Positions 1 through 8,223 of a stretch of DNA of 64,000 nucleotides are shown here, piece after piece. Numbering within the stretch: the first letter of the stretch is position 1; every line of letters starts with the position of its first letter. The notes beneath the pieces were generated by a model. It searched no databases and was not told the DNA's origin. It worked only from the letters and a program-made list of their open reading frames with translations. The DNA lies in assembly GCA_045106335.1 (NCBI GenBank), contig JBGCEM010000057.1, forward strand, positions 1 to 64,000. Reading direction: 5' to 3'. The DNA is from Aliishimia sp045106335. Its GTDB lineage: Bacteria > Pseudomonadota > Alphaproteobacteria > Rhodobacterales > Rhodobacteraceae. The position numbers and the translations under genes are program-made.

Positions 1-124
1 CCTGCGGCGCCTCAAGGCGCGGACTTTCGATGCGCTGTTTCAATCGGTCGCACAAACCTGCGAACTCTTTCCACCAGAGGAGTGCCGGAACTTCTTCAAG
101 GCTGCCGGATATGTTGCAGATTAA
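1..124 (+). CDS. IS630-family transposase, C-terminal end (partial)
   Basis: An open frame enters from the left edge (codons starting at base 2) and stops at the TAA at 122-124. The visible 40 residues end in FFKAAGYVAD, preceded by LFPPEECRN, which resembles the C-terminus of IS630/Tc1-type DDE transposases common in Rhodobacteraceae. The catalytic DDE residues and the left end lie outside the window, so it cannot be said whether the element is intact. It stops 13 bases before the convergent paaG stop codon, so the element's right end must fall in or very near 125-140. Family recognition is from memory of the tail motif only. Confidence 0.7.
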   Translation, partial: LRRLKARTFDALFQSVAQTCELFPPEECRNFFKAAGYVAD

Positions 125-136
125 ATGGACGATGCT

Positions 137-913
137 CTAGCGCCCCTCAAAGGACGCTTTGCGTTTTTCCACAAAAGCCAAGACACCTTCTTTGAAGTCC
201 CGGCTTTTGCCACAGGTCCCTTGTTCACGTGCTTCCAGCGCCAATTGCTCATCGGATGAATTGTCCCATGTGGCACGGATAACCGTTTTGATCGACGCAT
301 AGGCCGCCGTTGGGCCCTCGGCCAAGTGACGCGCGCGCCCCGCGACATGGGCGACAAAGTCCTCATCCGCCACCGCTTCCCAGATCAATCCCCACGCATC
401 CGCTTGGCGGGCCGTGATTTTTTCGGCAAACAAGGCCGCACCCATCGCCTTGGCCATGCCCATCGTGCGCGGCATCACATAAGTTCCACCCGCGTCAGGG
501 ATTAAACCAATGCGCGCGAAAGCTTGCAAAAAGTAGGCCGACTCAGATGCAATCACCACATCCGCCGCCAGCGCCAGATTGGCCCCGGCCCCTGCGGCGG
601 CCCCGTTCACAGCCGAAATCGTCGGAATTGGACATTGGGTGATCGCTTCTAACAGCGGTTGGTATTCATCGCGCAAGGTGCGTTCCAAATCCAAATTCGA
701 CGCATTCGCCCGGTCCCCAAGGTCTTGCCCCGAACAAAACGCGCGCCCGGCGCCGGTGATCACCAAAACGCGCGCCTCTTTGCCAGCAGCCTTCACCGCG
801 TGGGTAATTTCAGCGCGCATTTGTGTACTGAGCGCGTTCATTTTTTCGGGCCGGTTCAAAGTTAACGCAGCTATCCCGCCCTCATAGCCCAGGGTGATTG
901 TTTCATATTCCAT
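137..913 (-). CDS. paaG: Enoyl-CoA hydratase/isomerase, PaaG type
   Basis: Crotonase-fold protein of 258 residues, the usual length for PaaG, the isomerase converting ring-1,2-epoxyphenylacetyl-CoA to an oxepin-CoA in aerobic phenylacetate breakdown. Visible motifs are the CoA-binding/oxyanion segment CSGQDLGDR (about 60-68), the second oxyanion loop NGAAAGAGAN (about 103-112) and IPDAGGT with Asp140, the acidic residue typical of PaaG where classical hydratases have Glu. The start at 913 follows a GGATGG Shine-Dalgarno. No other paa genes are next to it, so a more general enoyl-CoA isomerase role in fatty-acid oxidation is possible. The C-terminus is complete despite the transposase ending 13 bases away. 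Confidence 0.83.
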   Translation of the reverse strand: MEYETITLGYEGGIAALTLNRPEKMNALSTQMRAEITHAVKAAGKEARVLVITGAGRAFCSGQDLGDRANASNLDLERTLRDEYQPLLEAITQCPIPTISAVNGAAAGAGANLALAADVVIASESAYFLQAFARIGLIPDAGGTYVMPRTMGMAKAMGAALFAEKITARQADAWGLIWEAVADEDFVAHVAGRARHLAEGPTAAYASIKTVIRATWDNSSDEQLALEAREQGTCGKSRDFKEGVLAFVEKRKASFEGR

Positions 914-982
914 TGGACCATCCTTCGTGCCGTTTCACCCTTGATAGGGCAGAGCGTCAGGTCCGAAAAGAGGCGCGCTGCG

Positions 983-1429
983 TCACTTTTTCAGAATTTC
1001 GTCCAAACGCGCTTGTTCTGTAGGGCTTAAGGCCGCGACCGCTTCGGGTTTCGAACGCCCACGCAAATAGCTTAGCGCCCCAAGTGCCCCCACGGCCAAC
1101 ATCGCCGGACCCGCCAACCAAAGTGCCAGTGAAGATCCAGTTTTGGGCGGGTCCATTAGGACGAACTCGCCGTAGCGGGTGACGAACCAGTCTTTCACGT
1201 CCTGATCCGACTGGCCTTCTGAAATGAGCTCGCGAATTTGGCGGCGCGCATCCTCGGCCCATGTGGCGTTGGACGAGGCCACAGATTCGGACTGGCACTT
1301 CACGCAGCGAATGCCGTGATCCAGCGCCCGCGCGCGGGCTTCCAGGTCTGAGTCTTGCAACATCTCAGATGGATCCAAGGCAACCGCTGGGCTGGCGAGC
1401 AGCGCCAAAACAAAAGCACGCCGCTTCAT
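983..1429 (-). CDS. ccmH: Cytochrome c-type biogenesis protein CcmH
   Basis: Periplasm-facing thiol-disulfide protein of cytochrome c maturation system I. It keeps apocytochrome CXXCH cysteines reduced for haem attachment by CcmF. The 148-residue product has a short signal/anchor (1-18), the redox motif RCVKCQ (Cys42, Cys45) and a second membrane helix at about 101-121 followed by a cytoplasmic tail, matching the short CcmH/CycL form without the TPR extension (CcmI). Its ATG overlaps the ccmF stop as ATGA (1426-1429), so the two are translationally coupled. The usual partner genes ccmABCDEG are not in this window. Confidence 0.93.
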   Translation of the reverse strand: MKRRAFVLALLASPAVALDPSEMLQDSDLEARARALDHGIRCVKCQSESVASSNATWAEDARRQIRELISEGQSDQDVKDWFVTRYGEFVLMDPPKTGSSLALWLAGPAMLAVGALGALSYLRGRSKPEAVAALSPTEQARLDEILKK

Positions 1430-3390
1430 TCCGCCGGCACCGGATTAGCGCTGGCCTTTCGCGCGCCTGCGGCAACCCGAAAGCGCCGATCCGACAGACT
1501 GAACAGCCCGCCCAATGCCATCAACCCACACCCAATCCAAATCCAGTTAGTCAGCGGTTTGATATAGGTCCGGATCGCCCAGCCACCATTCACTTGCGCG
1601 TCGCCAATCACGACATACACATCACGCGCCAAATCATAGTCGATGGCGGCTTCCGTCGTTGGCATCTGCGCGACTGGATAGACGCGTTTTTCAGGCCTCA
1701 GCTGCGCAATTTCATCACCGTTTTGCAGCAAGGTCACAAAGCCCATGGTCGACAAATAGTTCGGACCCTCAAGCCGCTGCACGTCATCCAGACGCAGGCT
1801 GTAGCTGCCCACATCGAAAGGCACACCAATTTGTGCGACACGGATATCTTCCTGCTGGTAGGTCGTCAGCCCCGCCACCCCGATAAAGGTGATGCCAAGC
1901 CCTGTGTGGGCCAGCATTTTGCCCCAATCTGCGCGCGGCAGACGGAACAATCGTGTGAATGACCCGCGCTTACCAGTCCTTGACCAAATATCCATGCAGG
2001 CCCCGATGACGATCCACGCCCCAAGCAGAATGCCCAAGGGCCCCAGCAGGCTGCGCCCTGATTGCATCGCCCAGATCAATCCGCCAATCGCAAGGGCCAA
2101 GATAAACCCATAACGCAATTTCCACATACCCTGCAGCAGCTTAGCGCGTTTCCACGGCATCATCGACCCCACAGGCAGGATCAGTCCGAGCAATAGCATG
2201 AAGGGCGTGAAGGCGGCGTTAAAGAATGGCGGGCCAACGCTGAGTTTGCGGTCAAAAAACATCTCGGCCACAAGCGGCCACATGGTTCCGACAAAGACCA
2301 CAAAACAACTGACCGCGAGCAGCACATTGTTGGCCAGCAGCGCACTTTCGCGACTGACCATGCCAAAGACACCCTTGGCCTCCATGGCGCCCGCGCGCAG
2401 GGAAAATAGGATCAGCGCGCCGCCGGTGAAGAAGGCAAGGATCATAAGAATGAAGACGCCCCGTTCGGGGTCATTGGCGAAAGCATGGACCGACGTCAAA
2501 AGCCCAGAGCGGACGATGAACGTGCCGATCAGCGAAAAGCCAAAGGCGAGGATCGCCAACAAAATCGTCCAACTTTTCAGGCTTTCGCGCTTTTCCACGA
2601 CAATCGCGGAATGCAGCAGCGCGGCGGCCAGCAACCAGGGCATAAAGGACGCGTTTTCAACAGGATCCCAGAACCAGAACCCGCCCCAGCCCAGTTCGTA
2701 ATAGGCCCACCAGGATCCCAAAGCGATCCCGATGGTCAGGAACACCCAAGCCGCCAGCGTCCAGGGACGCACCCAGCGGCCCCAAGCTGCGTCAACTCTG
2801 CCCTCAATCAAGGCCGCGACCGCGAATGAAAACGCCATACTGAGGCCCACATAGCCCAAATACAAGAAAGGCGGATGGAAGGCCAAGCCGGGATCTTGCA
2901 GCAATGGGTTAAGGTCTTGGCCGTCAAAGGGCGGCACGGCGACGCGGATAAACGGGTTAGAAGTGAACAGAATGAAGGCAAAGAAAGCGACTGCGATCGA
3001 GGCTTGAACTGCCAAAACGCGGGCTTTCAATGTAGGTGGCAAATTCCCGCCAAACCAAGCCGCCATCGCGCCAAACAAGGTGACGATCAGGACCCACAAA
3101 AGCATGGATCCCTCGTGGTTCCCCCAGGTGCCCGATATTTTATACAGCATCGGCTTGGCTGAATGCGAGTTCATCACCACAAGTTGCAGCGAGAAATCCG
3201 ACACAATAAAGGCCCACATCAAAGCCGCAAAGGCAAAGCCCGTCAGCAGGAATTGGACGTTGGCCGCCGGTTCGGCCACCGCCATAAGGCGCGTATCTTT
3301 GCGCCAAGCCCCCCACATCGGCACAACCGTCTGCACGATTGCGACAATAAAGGCTAAAATAAGTGCGAAATGTCCAAGCTCTGTAATCAT
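1426..3390 (-). CDS. ccmF: Haem lyase CcmF (cytochrome c maturation)
   Basis: Integral membrane protein of 654 residues, full length for CcmF/CycK, with about 15 hydrophobic helices. It belongs to the haem-handling superfamily and carries the WWD signature (GWGGFWFWDPVENASFMPW, about 234-252), where haem is presented for ligation to apocytochrome c. Conserved histidines include the HPPFLYLGYVG segment near 172. The start at 3390 is the first ATG of the frame. It is coupled to ccmH downstream by an ATGA overlap; together they form the haem lyase module. Upstream, 77 bases separate it from the bdhA stop. Confidence 0.96.
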   Translation of the reverse strand: MITELGHFALILAFIVAIVQTVVPMWGAWRKDTRLMAVAEPAANVQFLLTGFAFAALMWAFIVSDFSLQLVVMNSHSAKPMLYKISGTWGNHEGSMLLWVLIVTLFGAMAAWFGGNLPPTLKARVLAVQASIAVAFFAFILFTSNPFIRVAVPPFDGQDLNPLLQDPGLAFHPPFLYLGYVGLSMAFSFAVAALIEGRVDAAWGRWVRPWTLAAWVFLTIGIALGSWWAYYELGWGGFWFWDPVENASFMPWLLAAALLHSAIVVEKRESLKSWTILLAILAFGFSLIGTFIVRSGLLTSVHAFANDPERGVFILMILAFFTGGALILFSLRAGAMEAKGVFGMVSRESALLANNVLLAVSCFVVFVGTMWPLVAEMFFDRKLSVGPPFFNAAFTPFMLLLGLILPVGSMMPWKRAKLLQGMWKLRYGFILALAIGGLIWAMQSGRSLLGPLGILLGAWIVIGACMDIWSRTGKRGSFTRLFRLPRADWGKMLAHTGLGITFIGVAGLTTYQQEDIRVAQIGVPFDVGSYSLRLDDVQRLEGPNYLSTMGFVTLLQNGDEIAQLRPEKRVYPVAQMPTTEAAIDYDLARDVYVVIGDAQVNGGWAIRTYIKPLTNWIWIGCGLMALGGLFSLSDRRFRVAAGARKASANPVPAE

Positions 3391-3467
3391 ACCCGAACTA
3401 TAGTCGCCCGACCTGTGCCCGCCAATGCCTTTGCGCGAAATGCCGCATCACAGATCGGTGCTTGGCG

Positions 3468-4253
3468 TTAAAGCGCCGTCCAGCCGCCATCCACCGAAAT
3501 CGTTGTTCCGGTAATTTGCGCCGCCGCATCTGAACATAAAAACGCAGCCGTCCCGCCCATTTGTTCCGTTGTGGCGAATTCTTTTGAGGGCTGACGCGTC
3601 AACATAACTTCGCGAATGGCCGTTTCACGGTCCATGTCATAGGCTTTCATCGTGTCTGGAATTTGCGCTTCTACCAAGGGCGTCAACACATACCCGGGGC
3701 AAATCGCATTACAAGTGATGGGTTCCTGGGCTGTTTCCAACGCAGTCACTTTGGTCAAACCAACGACACCATGCTTTGCCGTCACATAGGCAGATTTAAA
3801 GGGCGACGCCGTTAAACCATGGGCCGAGGCCACATTGATCACACGCCCCCATCCCGCGCTGCGCATGCCCGGCAAAGCGGCGGCCGTCGTGTGAAAGGCC
3901 GAGGACATATTGATCGCGATAATCGCATCCCACGTGTCGGCGGGGAAATCTTCAAGCGGGGCAACATGTTGAATTCCCGCATTATTAATCAATATATCGC
4001 AGCGCCCGGCCTTTTCAATCAGATCCCGACAGGCGGCCCCTTTGGACATATCCGCTTGCACATATTTCGCCTGAACCCCCGTCTTGGCAGCGATCTCAGC
4101 CGCTAAGGCATGGTCTTCATCCGCGTCTGTATAGGAATTCAGCACGATATCCGCGCCAGCGCGCGCCAATTCCCACGCCATGCCCAATCCAATGCCCGAA
4201 TTTGATCCTGTAATCACAGCCTGCTTGCCTGCCAATGAGATCTCAAGTGCCAT
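3468..4253 (-). CDS. bdhA: D-3-hydroxybutyrate dehydrogenase
   Basis: Short-chain dehydrogenase/reductase of 261 residues that interconverts D-3-hydroxybutyrate and acetoacetate with NAD, the soluble step of polyhydroxybutyrate breakdown. Visible: nucleotide loop GSNSGIG (16-22), NNAGIQHV (about 90-97; the IQHV after NAG is typical of BDH), and the catalytic Ser143, Tyr156, Lys160 in the ASAHG and YVTAKHG segments. I chose the ATG at 4253 because it has AGAAGG nine bases upstream and gives the family length; a further-upstream in-frame start would add 33 residues without similarity to the fold. The closely related C-terminal dehydrogenases of this family make the exact substrate likely rather than certain. 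Confidence 0.88.
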   Translation of the reverse strand: MALEISLAGKQAVITGSNSGIGLGMAWELARAGADIVLNSYTDADEDHALAAEIAAKTGVQAKYVQADMSKGAACRDLIEKAGRCDILINNAGIQHVAPLEDFPADTWDAIIAINMSSAFHTTAAALPGMRSAGWGRVINVASAHGLTASPFKSAYVTAKHGVVGLTKVTALETAQEPITCNAICPGYVLTPLVEAQIPDTMKAYDMDRETAIREVMLTRQPSKEFATTEQMGGTAAFLCSDAAAQITGTTISVDGGWTAL

Positions 4254-4405
4254 CGTTCTTAACCTTCTTTGTCCTGAATTTCGCAGTTGCAGCATTGTTT
4301 CATGCAAGCGCAGAAACCGAAAGCCCCTTATTTCAAAGGGATTGGCAATCAAAACTTTAGATTTTTACGCTAGGACAGAATCGTGAACATATAAGGAACC
4401 TTGTT

Positions 4406-4975
4406 ATGAAAAAGATGTACGTTACCGCTCTCTGTGCTGTTTTGGGCACCGCCGCCACGGCCACCACCGCGCCTGCGCCTTTGATGGACTATGTCAATGA
4501 CACCTCACACGCTTGGATACGCAATCCTGTCGTGATTGAGGCGATCAAAGCCCAAAATGACAAACATGCCGGTATTTCTGACCAACAAATTCTAGATATG
4601 GACAACGCTTGGCGCGCCGAAGTCGCTTCGAATGCGCGCGATATGATCAAAAATGTTCTGGAACAGCCGATTTCGCAATATTTGCACGACGTCGCGATGG
4701 AAACCAATGGTCAAATCAGTGAAGTGTTTGTGATGGACGCCCATGGTTTGAACGTGGGTCAATCCGGTGTGACATCCGATTACTGGCAAGGTGATGAAGC
4801 CAAGTTTCAAGAAACCTATCCGAAAGGCCCGAATTCAGTACACATATCAGAAGTTGAATTTGACGAAAGCACTCAAAAATATCAGATGCAAATCTCAATG
4901 ACGATCGTAGATCCCGACACACAAGAAGCCATTGGTGCTGTGACATTTGGCGTGGATGCAACTTCTTTCTTTTAG
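4406..4975 (+). CDS. Secreted protein with PDC/Cache-like sensor fold
   Basis: A 189-residue protein with a clear Sec signal peptide (about 1-20, Ala-rich cleavage zone) and no membrane anchor afterwards. The segment FVMDAHGLNVGQSGVTSDYWQGDEAKF (quoted in part: VTSDYWQGDEAKF) resembles the ligand-binding core of PDC/Cache periplasmic sensor domains, normally found in chemoreceptors and histidine kinases. Here it stands alone as a soluble secreted protein. AAGGAA precedes the ATG. It is transcribed divergently from bdhA. Ligand and partner are unknown; an accessory ligand-binding role for a separate membrane receptor would be inference. Confidence 0.6.
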   Translation: MKKMYVTALCAVLGTAATATTAPAPLMDYVNDTSHAWIRNPVVIEAIKAQNDKHAGISDQQILDMDNAWRAEVASNARDMIKNVLEQPISQYLHDVAMETNGQISEVFVMDAHGLNVGQSGVTSDYWQGDEAKFQETYPKGPNSVHISEVEFDESTQKYQMQISMTIVDPDTQEAIGAVTFGVDATSFF

Positions 4976-4988
4976 GGCGTGTTGCCGT

Positions 4989-5229
4989 TCAATCGGAAAC
5001 ATGACGCCTCAAAATGCGCGCTAAGACGCGTGCAAGACCCAGTGTATCTTTCGGTCGATTTAACACATTACGCGCAAACTTGACGCGCAATGTGGACGGG
5101 ACAGCGTAGGTTTTTACAGCGCCCCGCCCCAAATCAGAGCCAATGTTAGCTGCAAATGCCCCAAGAACGCGAAACGTGGCCGGGCATTTGTAGCGCAAGT
5201 CCAAGAAGGGGGGGCTGAAGCGAACGGCC
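4989..5229 (-). pseudogene. Possible C-terminal gene remnant
   Basis: A leftward frame open from just below 5229 to the stop at 4989-4991 encodes about 79 residues with no credible start: the only initiator is a TTG at 5204 with no clear Shine-Dalgarno, and the residues before it continue in frame until a stop. The sequence (for example GAFAANIGSDLGRGAVKTYA, then LARVLARILRRHVSD at the end) reads like the tail of a real protein rather than a random shadow. I do not recognise the family. It sits between two pieces of a palindromic repeat, which would fit debris from an insertion or deletion. It could equally be a chance frame. Confidence 0.25.
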
Positions 5230-5361
5230 TACACCGCAGGTTTCGCGCATCGCATCTTTTGCGGGACCGTAAAATTTGGCGACATGTTTTTTGATCTAAG
5301 CTCACGGCAAGCAGTCTTATAGCTTTCCCGCGTTCAACCTGAGGCATGGCCCCCCCTGTTC

Positions 5362-5444
5362 GCATTCAAAACAACCTGCCTCTCGCATGCTGTTTGATCG
5401 CGTGTTTTGAAGCGCAATGAATTCAAATGAACGCGACACGCTCT
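5362..5444. repeat. Dispersed palindromic repeat, copy 1 (right part)
   Basis: This 83-base stretch matches 38855-38936 closely: shared blocks include GCATTCAAAACAA, CTGCCTCTCGCATGC, CGTGTTTTGAA and GAACGCGACACGCTCTAAA, with only about ten differences scattered between. It contains the internal inverted repeat TTCAAAACA / TGTTTTGAA. The left end AGAGCGTGTTGCGTT present in copy 2 is missing next to it; a degenerate version (AGGGCGTGTTGCCGTT) lies about 380 bases to the left at 4974-4989. Confidence 0.75.
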
Positions 5445-5486
5445 AAAAGAACTGCGCGCTTAAGCAAAGGCCCCCGCAGATTGAGC

Positions 5487-5515
5487 AAAAAAAACGCCAG
5501 CACGAAGCTGGCGTT
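5487..5515 (-). terminator. Strong Rho-independent terminator (leftward)
   Basis: Read on the minus strand this is a perfect 9-base stem AACGCCAGC / GCTGGCGTT with a 5-base loop, followed at once by eight T. On the plus strand there is no T run, so it works leftward. No leftward protein gene lies in the 160 bases upstream of it, so it must end a short transcript; see the small-RNA entry. Confidence 0.88.
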
Positions 5516-5562
5516 AAGTTATTGAGGCAGGTTTCATACAGGCAAGAAACCTATCGAGCAGT
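5487..5562 (-). ncRNA. Candidate small regulatory RNA
   Basis: A short leftward transcription unit of about 75 nucleotides between the divergent promoter zone of the peptide-binding protein gene and the terminator at 5487-5515. Minus-strand order: candidate -35 and -10 boxes (listed separately), a probable start near 5562, a first hairpin with perfect 7-base stem AGGTTTC / GAAACCT (5546-5552 and 5529-5535, 10-base loop), a 13-base single-stranded linker GCCTCAATAACTT, and the terminator hairpin with its U tail. That layout is typical of Hfq-dependent trans-acting RNAs, and hfq is in this window. I do not recognise a named family. The transcription start is inferred from the promoter spacing. 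Confidence 0.6.
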
Positions 5563-5568
5563 GCAATG

Positions 5569-5598
5569 GTTATACGCTTTTGCGGCTGAAGAGTCCAA
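5569..5598 (-). promoter_or_regulatory. Candidate sigma-70 promoter for the small RNA
   Basis: On the minus strand TTGGAC (5598-5593) and TATAAC (5574-5569) are separated by 18 bases, close to the housekeeping consensus TTGACA-N17-TATAAT. The predicted start falls near 5562, giving a compact RNA that ends at the terminator at 5487-5515. No experimental support. Confidence 0.5.
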
Positions 5599-5677
5599 GT
5601 TAAAAGTTTGAATATACCGGCAAGTCCGGTTAGCATTTTGTTCAAGAAAACAAGGGCTGAGCGGGATTGTCACCAAA

Positions 5678-7501
5678 ATGAACCTCTATTTTTTCCGCGC
5701 CTTAGCGCGCGCACTTCACCGAATCCGGGCAATTTCTTTGCTGATTCTAGTAGGTTTTCCTGTCGCGGCAGAATCGACCCACGGGATTGCGATGTATGGG
5801 AACCCGGCCCTTCCCGCAGATTATCAAGCTTTGCCATATTCCAACCCAGACGCCCCCAAAGGAGGGCGGATCATTTTAGGAAATCCAGGCAGTTTCGACA
5901 GCCTCAATCCGTTCATCCGCAAAGGCAATGTCCCCTGGCAATTGCGCTTTTTCACGCATGACACATTAATGGGCCGAAATCGGGATGAGCCCTTTGCCCT
6001 TTATGGTCTGCTTGCCGAAAGTATCGAAGTGCCCGAAGATCGATCTTGGGTGGAATTCACCCTGCGCCCCGAAGCCAAGTTTTCCAATGGCGCGCCCGTC
6101 ACCGTTGAAGATGTTCTTTGGTCTTTTGAAACACTCGGCACCTCTGGCCATCCTCGATATTTGGGGCTTTGGTCACAAATAGATAAAGCTGTTGCGACAG
6201 GGCCAAATTCTGTGCGCTTTACGTTCAACACCGACAACCGCGAACTTGCCTTGATCACTGGGTTGCGTCCAATCTTGCAAAAAGCGCAATGGAACGGCAA
6301 AGAATTTGCTGCGGCACAATTGCATGAGATTCCCATAGGCGCAGGTCCGTATGTTGTCGACAGTTACGAAGCTGGGCGGCGCGTAACCTTAAAGCGCAAT
6401 CAGGAATATTGGGGCAAAGACGTTCCATTTCGCCGCGGTACGCATAATTTCGACGAAATCATCATCGATTTTTATAGCGACGGCACAATTCTGCAAGAAG
6501 CCTTTAAGGCGGGCGAACTGTCGGCCATGCGCGAATTTAACGCCGAAACTTGGGCCAGCCAATACAACTTCCCCGCAGTGCAGCGCGGCGACGTGATCAA
6601 GACCGAAATTTCCAACCAAAAGCCATCTGGAATGCGCGGATTTGCTTTTAACACCCGCCGCGCGCCTTTGGATGATTGGCGTGTGCGCGACGCGTTGATG
6701 CTGGCCTTTAACTTTGAATATATCAACGACGTGCTTACGGGCGGCGCGCAACCGCGGATTACCTCCTATTTCTCGGGATCAACGCTAGGATATGAACCCG
6801 GTCCTGCAGCAGGGTTGGTTGCTGACTTGCTAACGCCTTTCAGCGACACATTGCTGCCGGGCACATTGGATGGTTACGCCTTGCCGATCTCGGATGGGAC
6901 CTCGCGCAACCGAAAAAATGTCCGCAAAGCTTTGAAATTGCTTAACGATGCGGGTTTTGCGCCGCAAGACGGTATCATGACGGGGCCAGATGGGCCTTTG
7001 ACTCTGACGCTGTTGCTGGACAAGAACAATCGCAACGATCAAGCCATCGCCGATATTTATCAACAAGGTCTTGAGCGCTTAGGGATCGCTTTAGAAATAA
7101 ACCGCGTCGACAACGCGCAATTCGCCCAAACGGCCGCGACGTATGATTTTGATTTGGCTTCGTTTTGGCGCGCGGTTTCACTTAGCCCCGGAACCGAACA
7201 ACAATTTTACTGGGGCAGCGCCAGTCGAGATCAAGAAGGCGGGCGCAATTTGCCCGGCATCGCCCATCCTGCCATTGACGCTATGATCGACACAATGTTG
7301 GCAGCCACAGATCCCGATATTTTTAACGCAGCAGTGCGCGCCATGGACCGAGTGTTGACGGCTGGGCGCTATGTCATCCCATTTTCGCAGTTTGATCGCG
7401 ACAGGATCGCGCATATTCGACAGATGAAGCGCCCCGAGCATGTGCCAATTTACGGCGATGGCCCGGAATACATGCCCCAGCATTGGTGGTATGAACCATA
7501 A
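5678..7501 (+). CDS. Peptide ABC transporter substrate-binding protein (family 5)
   Basis: Periplasmic extracellular solute-binding protein of 607 residues, the length of YejA-like oligopeptide receptors. A signal peptide occupies about residues 1-32 (hydrophobic core ISLLILVGFPVAAES). The mature start (HGIAMYGNPALPADY, then YSNPDAPKGG) is characteristic of the YejA branch, where a Gly-rich motif after NPDAPKGG opens the first lobe; FTLRPEAKFSNGAPVTVEDV is the family-5 core. It would bind oligopeptides for an ABC importer in the inner membrane. No permease or ATPase genes adjoin it: an aquaporin gene follows, so it is an orphan receptor here or works with a transporter encoded elsewhere. Confidence 0.88.
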   Translation: MNLYFFRALARALHRIRAISLLILVGFPVAAESTHGIAMYGNPALPADYQALPYSNPDAPKGGRIILGNPGSFDSLNPFIRKGNVPWQLRFFTHDTLMGRNRDEPFALYGLLAESIEVPEDRSWVEFTLRPEAKFSNGAPVTVEDVLWSFETLGTSGHPRYLGLWSQIDKAVATGPNSVRFTFNTDNRELALITGLRPILQKAQWNGKEFAAAQLHEIPIGAGPYVVDSYEAGRRVTLKRNQEYWGKDVPFRRGTHNFDEIIIDFYSDGTILQEAFKAGELSAMREFNAETWASQYNFPAVQRGDVIKTEISNQKPSGMRGFAFNTRRAPLDDWRVRDALMLAFNFEYINDVLTGGAQPRITSYFSGSTLGYEPGPAAGLVADLLTPFSDTLLPGTLDGYALPISDGTSRNRKNVRKALKLLNDAGFAPQDGIMTGPDGPLTLTLLLDKNNRNDQAIADIYQQGLERLGIALEINRVDNAQFAQTAATYDFDLASFWRAVSLSPGTEQQFYWGSASRDQEGGRNLPGIAHPAIDAMIDTMLAATDPDIFNAAVRAMDRVLTAGRYVIPFSQFDRDRIAHIRQMKRPEHVPIYGDGPEYMPQHWWYEP

Positions 7502-7520
7502 GCAAAAGGACGGCACGGTG

Positions 7521-8180
7521 ATGACACGAACACGCAAATTGGCGGCCGAGGCCATAGGCACAGCATTGCTGCTGGTCGGTGTGGTCGGTTCGGGCATTAT
7601 GGGCGAGACTTTGGCCGGTGGGAACCAAGCCATCGCGCTTTTGGCCAATGCAGTGGCCACGGGGTGTATGTTATTTGTAATCATCACGATCCTTGGACCG
7701 ATCTCGGGCGCGCATTTCAACCCGGCTGTGACATTGGCGTTTGCCCTGCGCCGTCAGATCCCACCATTTGAGGCCGCAACCTATATATCGGTTCAGATTC
7801 CGGCTGCGATTTTAGGGGTTTGGGCGGCACATGTGATGTTCGATTTGCCAATTTTACAGACCTCACAAACCTTGCATCGCACAGGTAGTGCACAGTGGGT
7901 GTCCGAACTTATCGCGACGCTTGGCCTGCTTTTTGTGATTTTCGGTGGTCTCAAATCTCGCCCCGATGCCGTTCCAGCGCTGGTTGCGATTTACATCACT
8001 GGGGCATATTGGTTTACGGCGTCGACAAGTTTTGCCAACCCAGCAGTCACCATCGCACGCGGCTTCAGCGACACGTTTGCGGGCATTTATCCAGGCCACA
8101 TCGCCGCTTTTATCATCGTGCAGATTTGTACAGTTGGCATCGCACATATCACTCTGAAATGGCTCTTTACCCCAGATTAA
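7521..8180 (+). CDS. Aquaporin/MIP-family channel
   Basis: Six-helix membrane channel of 219 residues with both half-helix motifs of the MIP family: NPAV in HFNPAVTLAFAL (first half) and NPAV in SFANPAVTIAR (second half). It could pass water, glycerol or small uncharged metalloids; homologues in alphaproteobacteria often sit in arsenic operons (AqpS), but no ars genes are visible here. I prefer the ATG at 7521, which has AAAGGA ten bases upstream; an alternative ATG at 7491 would overlap the preceding gene by 11 bases. It follows the peptide-binding protein gene closely and may be cotranscribed with it. Confidence 0.85.
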   Translation: MTRTRKLAAEAIGTALLLVGVVGSGIMGETLAGGNQAIALLANAVATGCMLFVIITILGPISGAHFNPAVTLAFALRRQIPPFEAATYISVQIPAAILGVWAAHVMFDLPILQTSQTLHRTGSAQWVSELIATLGLLFVIFGGLKSRPDAVPALVAIYITGAYWFTASTSFANPAVTIARGFSDTFAGIYPGHIAAFIIVQICTVGIAHITLKWLFTPD

Positions 8181-8223
8181 CCCCTCTCTGTTCAACTACA
8201 TGTATGTATAGACTGGAGTTTTC

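Larger units (their letters stand above)
4976..5677. other. Gene-poor intergenic stretch with remnants and a small RNA
   Basis: About 700 bases without a convincing intact gene. From left to right it holds a weak AGGGCGTGTTGCCGTT sequence overlapping the preceding stop codon, a leftward open frame that looks like the end of a protein (4989-5229), a palindromic repeat copy (5362-5444), a strong leftward Rho-independent terminator (5487-5515) with a small-RNA candidate feeding it, and the leader of the peptide-binding protein gene at 5678. These parts are listed separately. Confidence 0.7.

Noticed and set aside
5341..5365. Run of seven C near a repeat, possible frameshift signal
   Set aside because: It is not inside a real coding frame; simple homopolymer next to the palindromic repeat.
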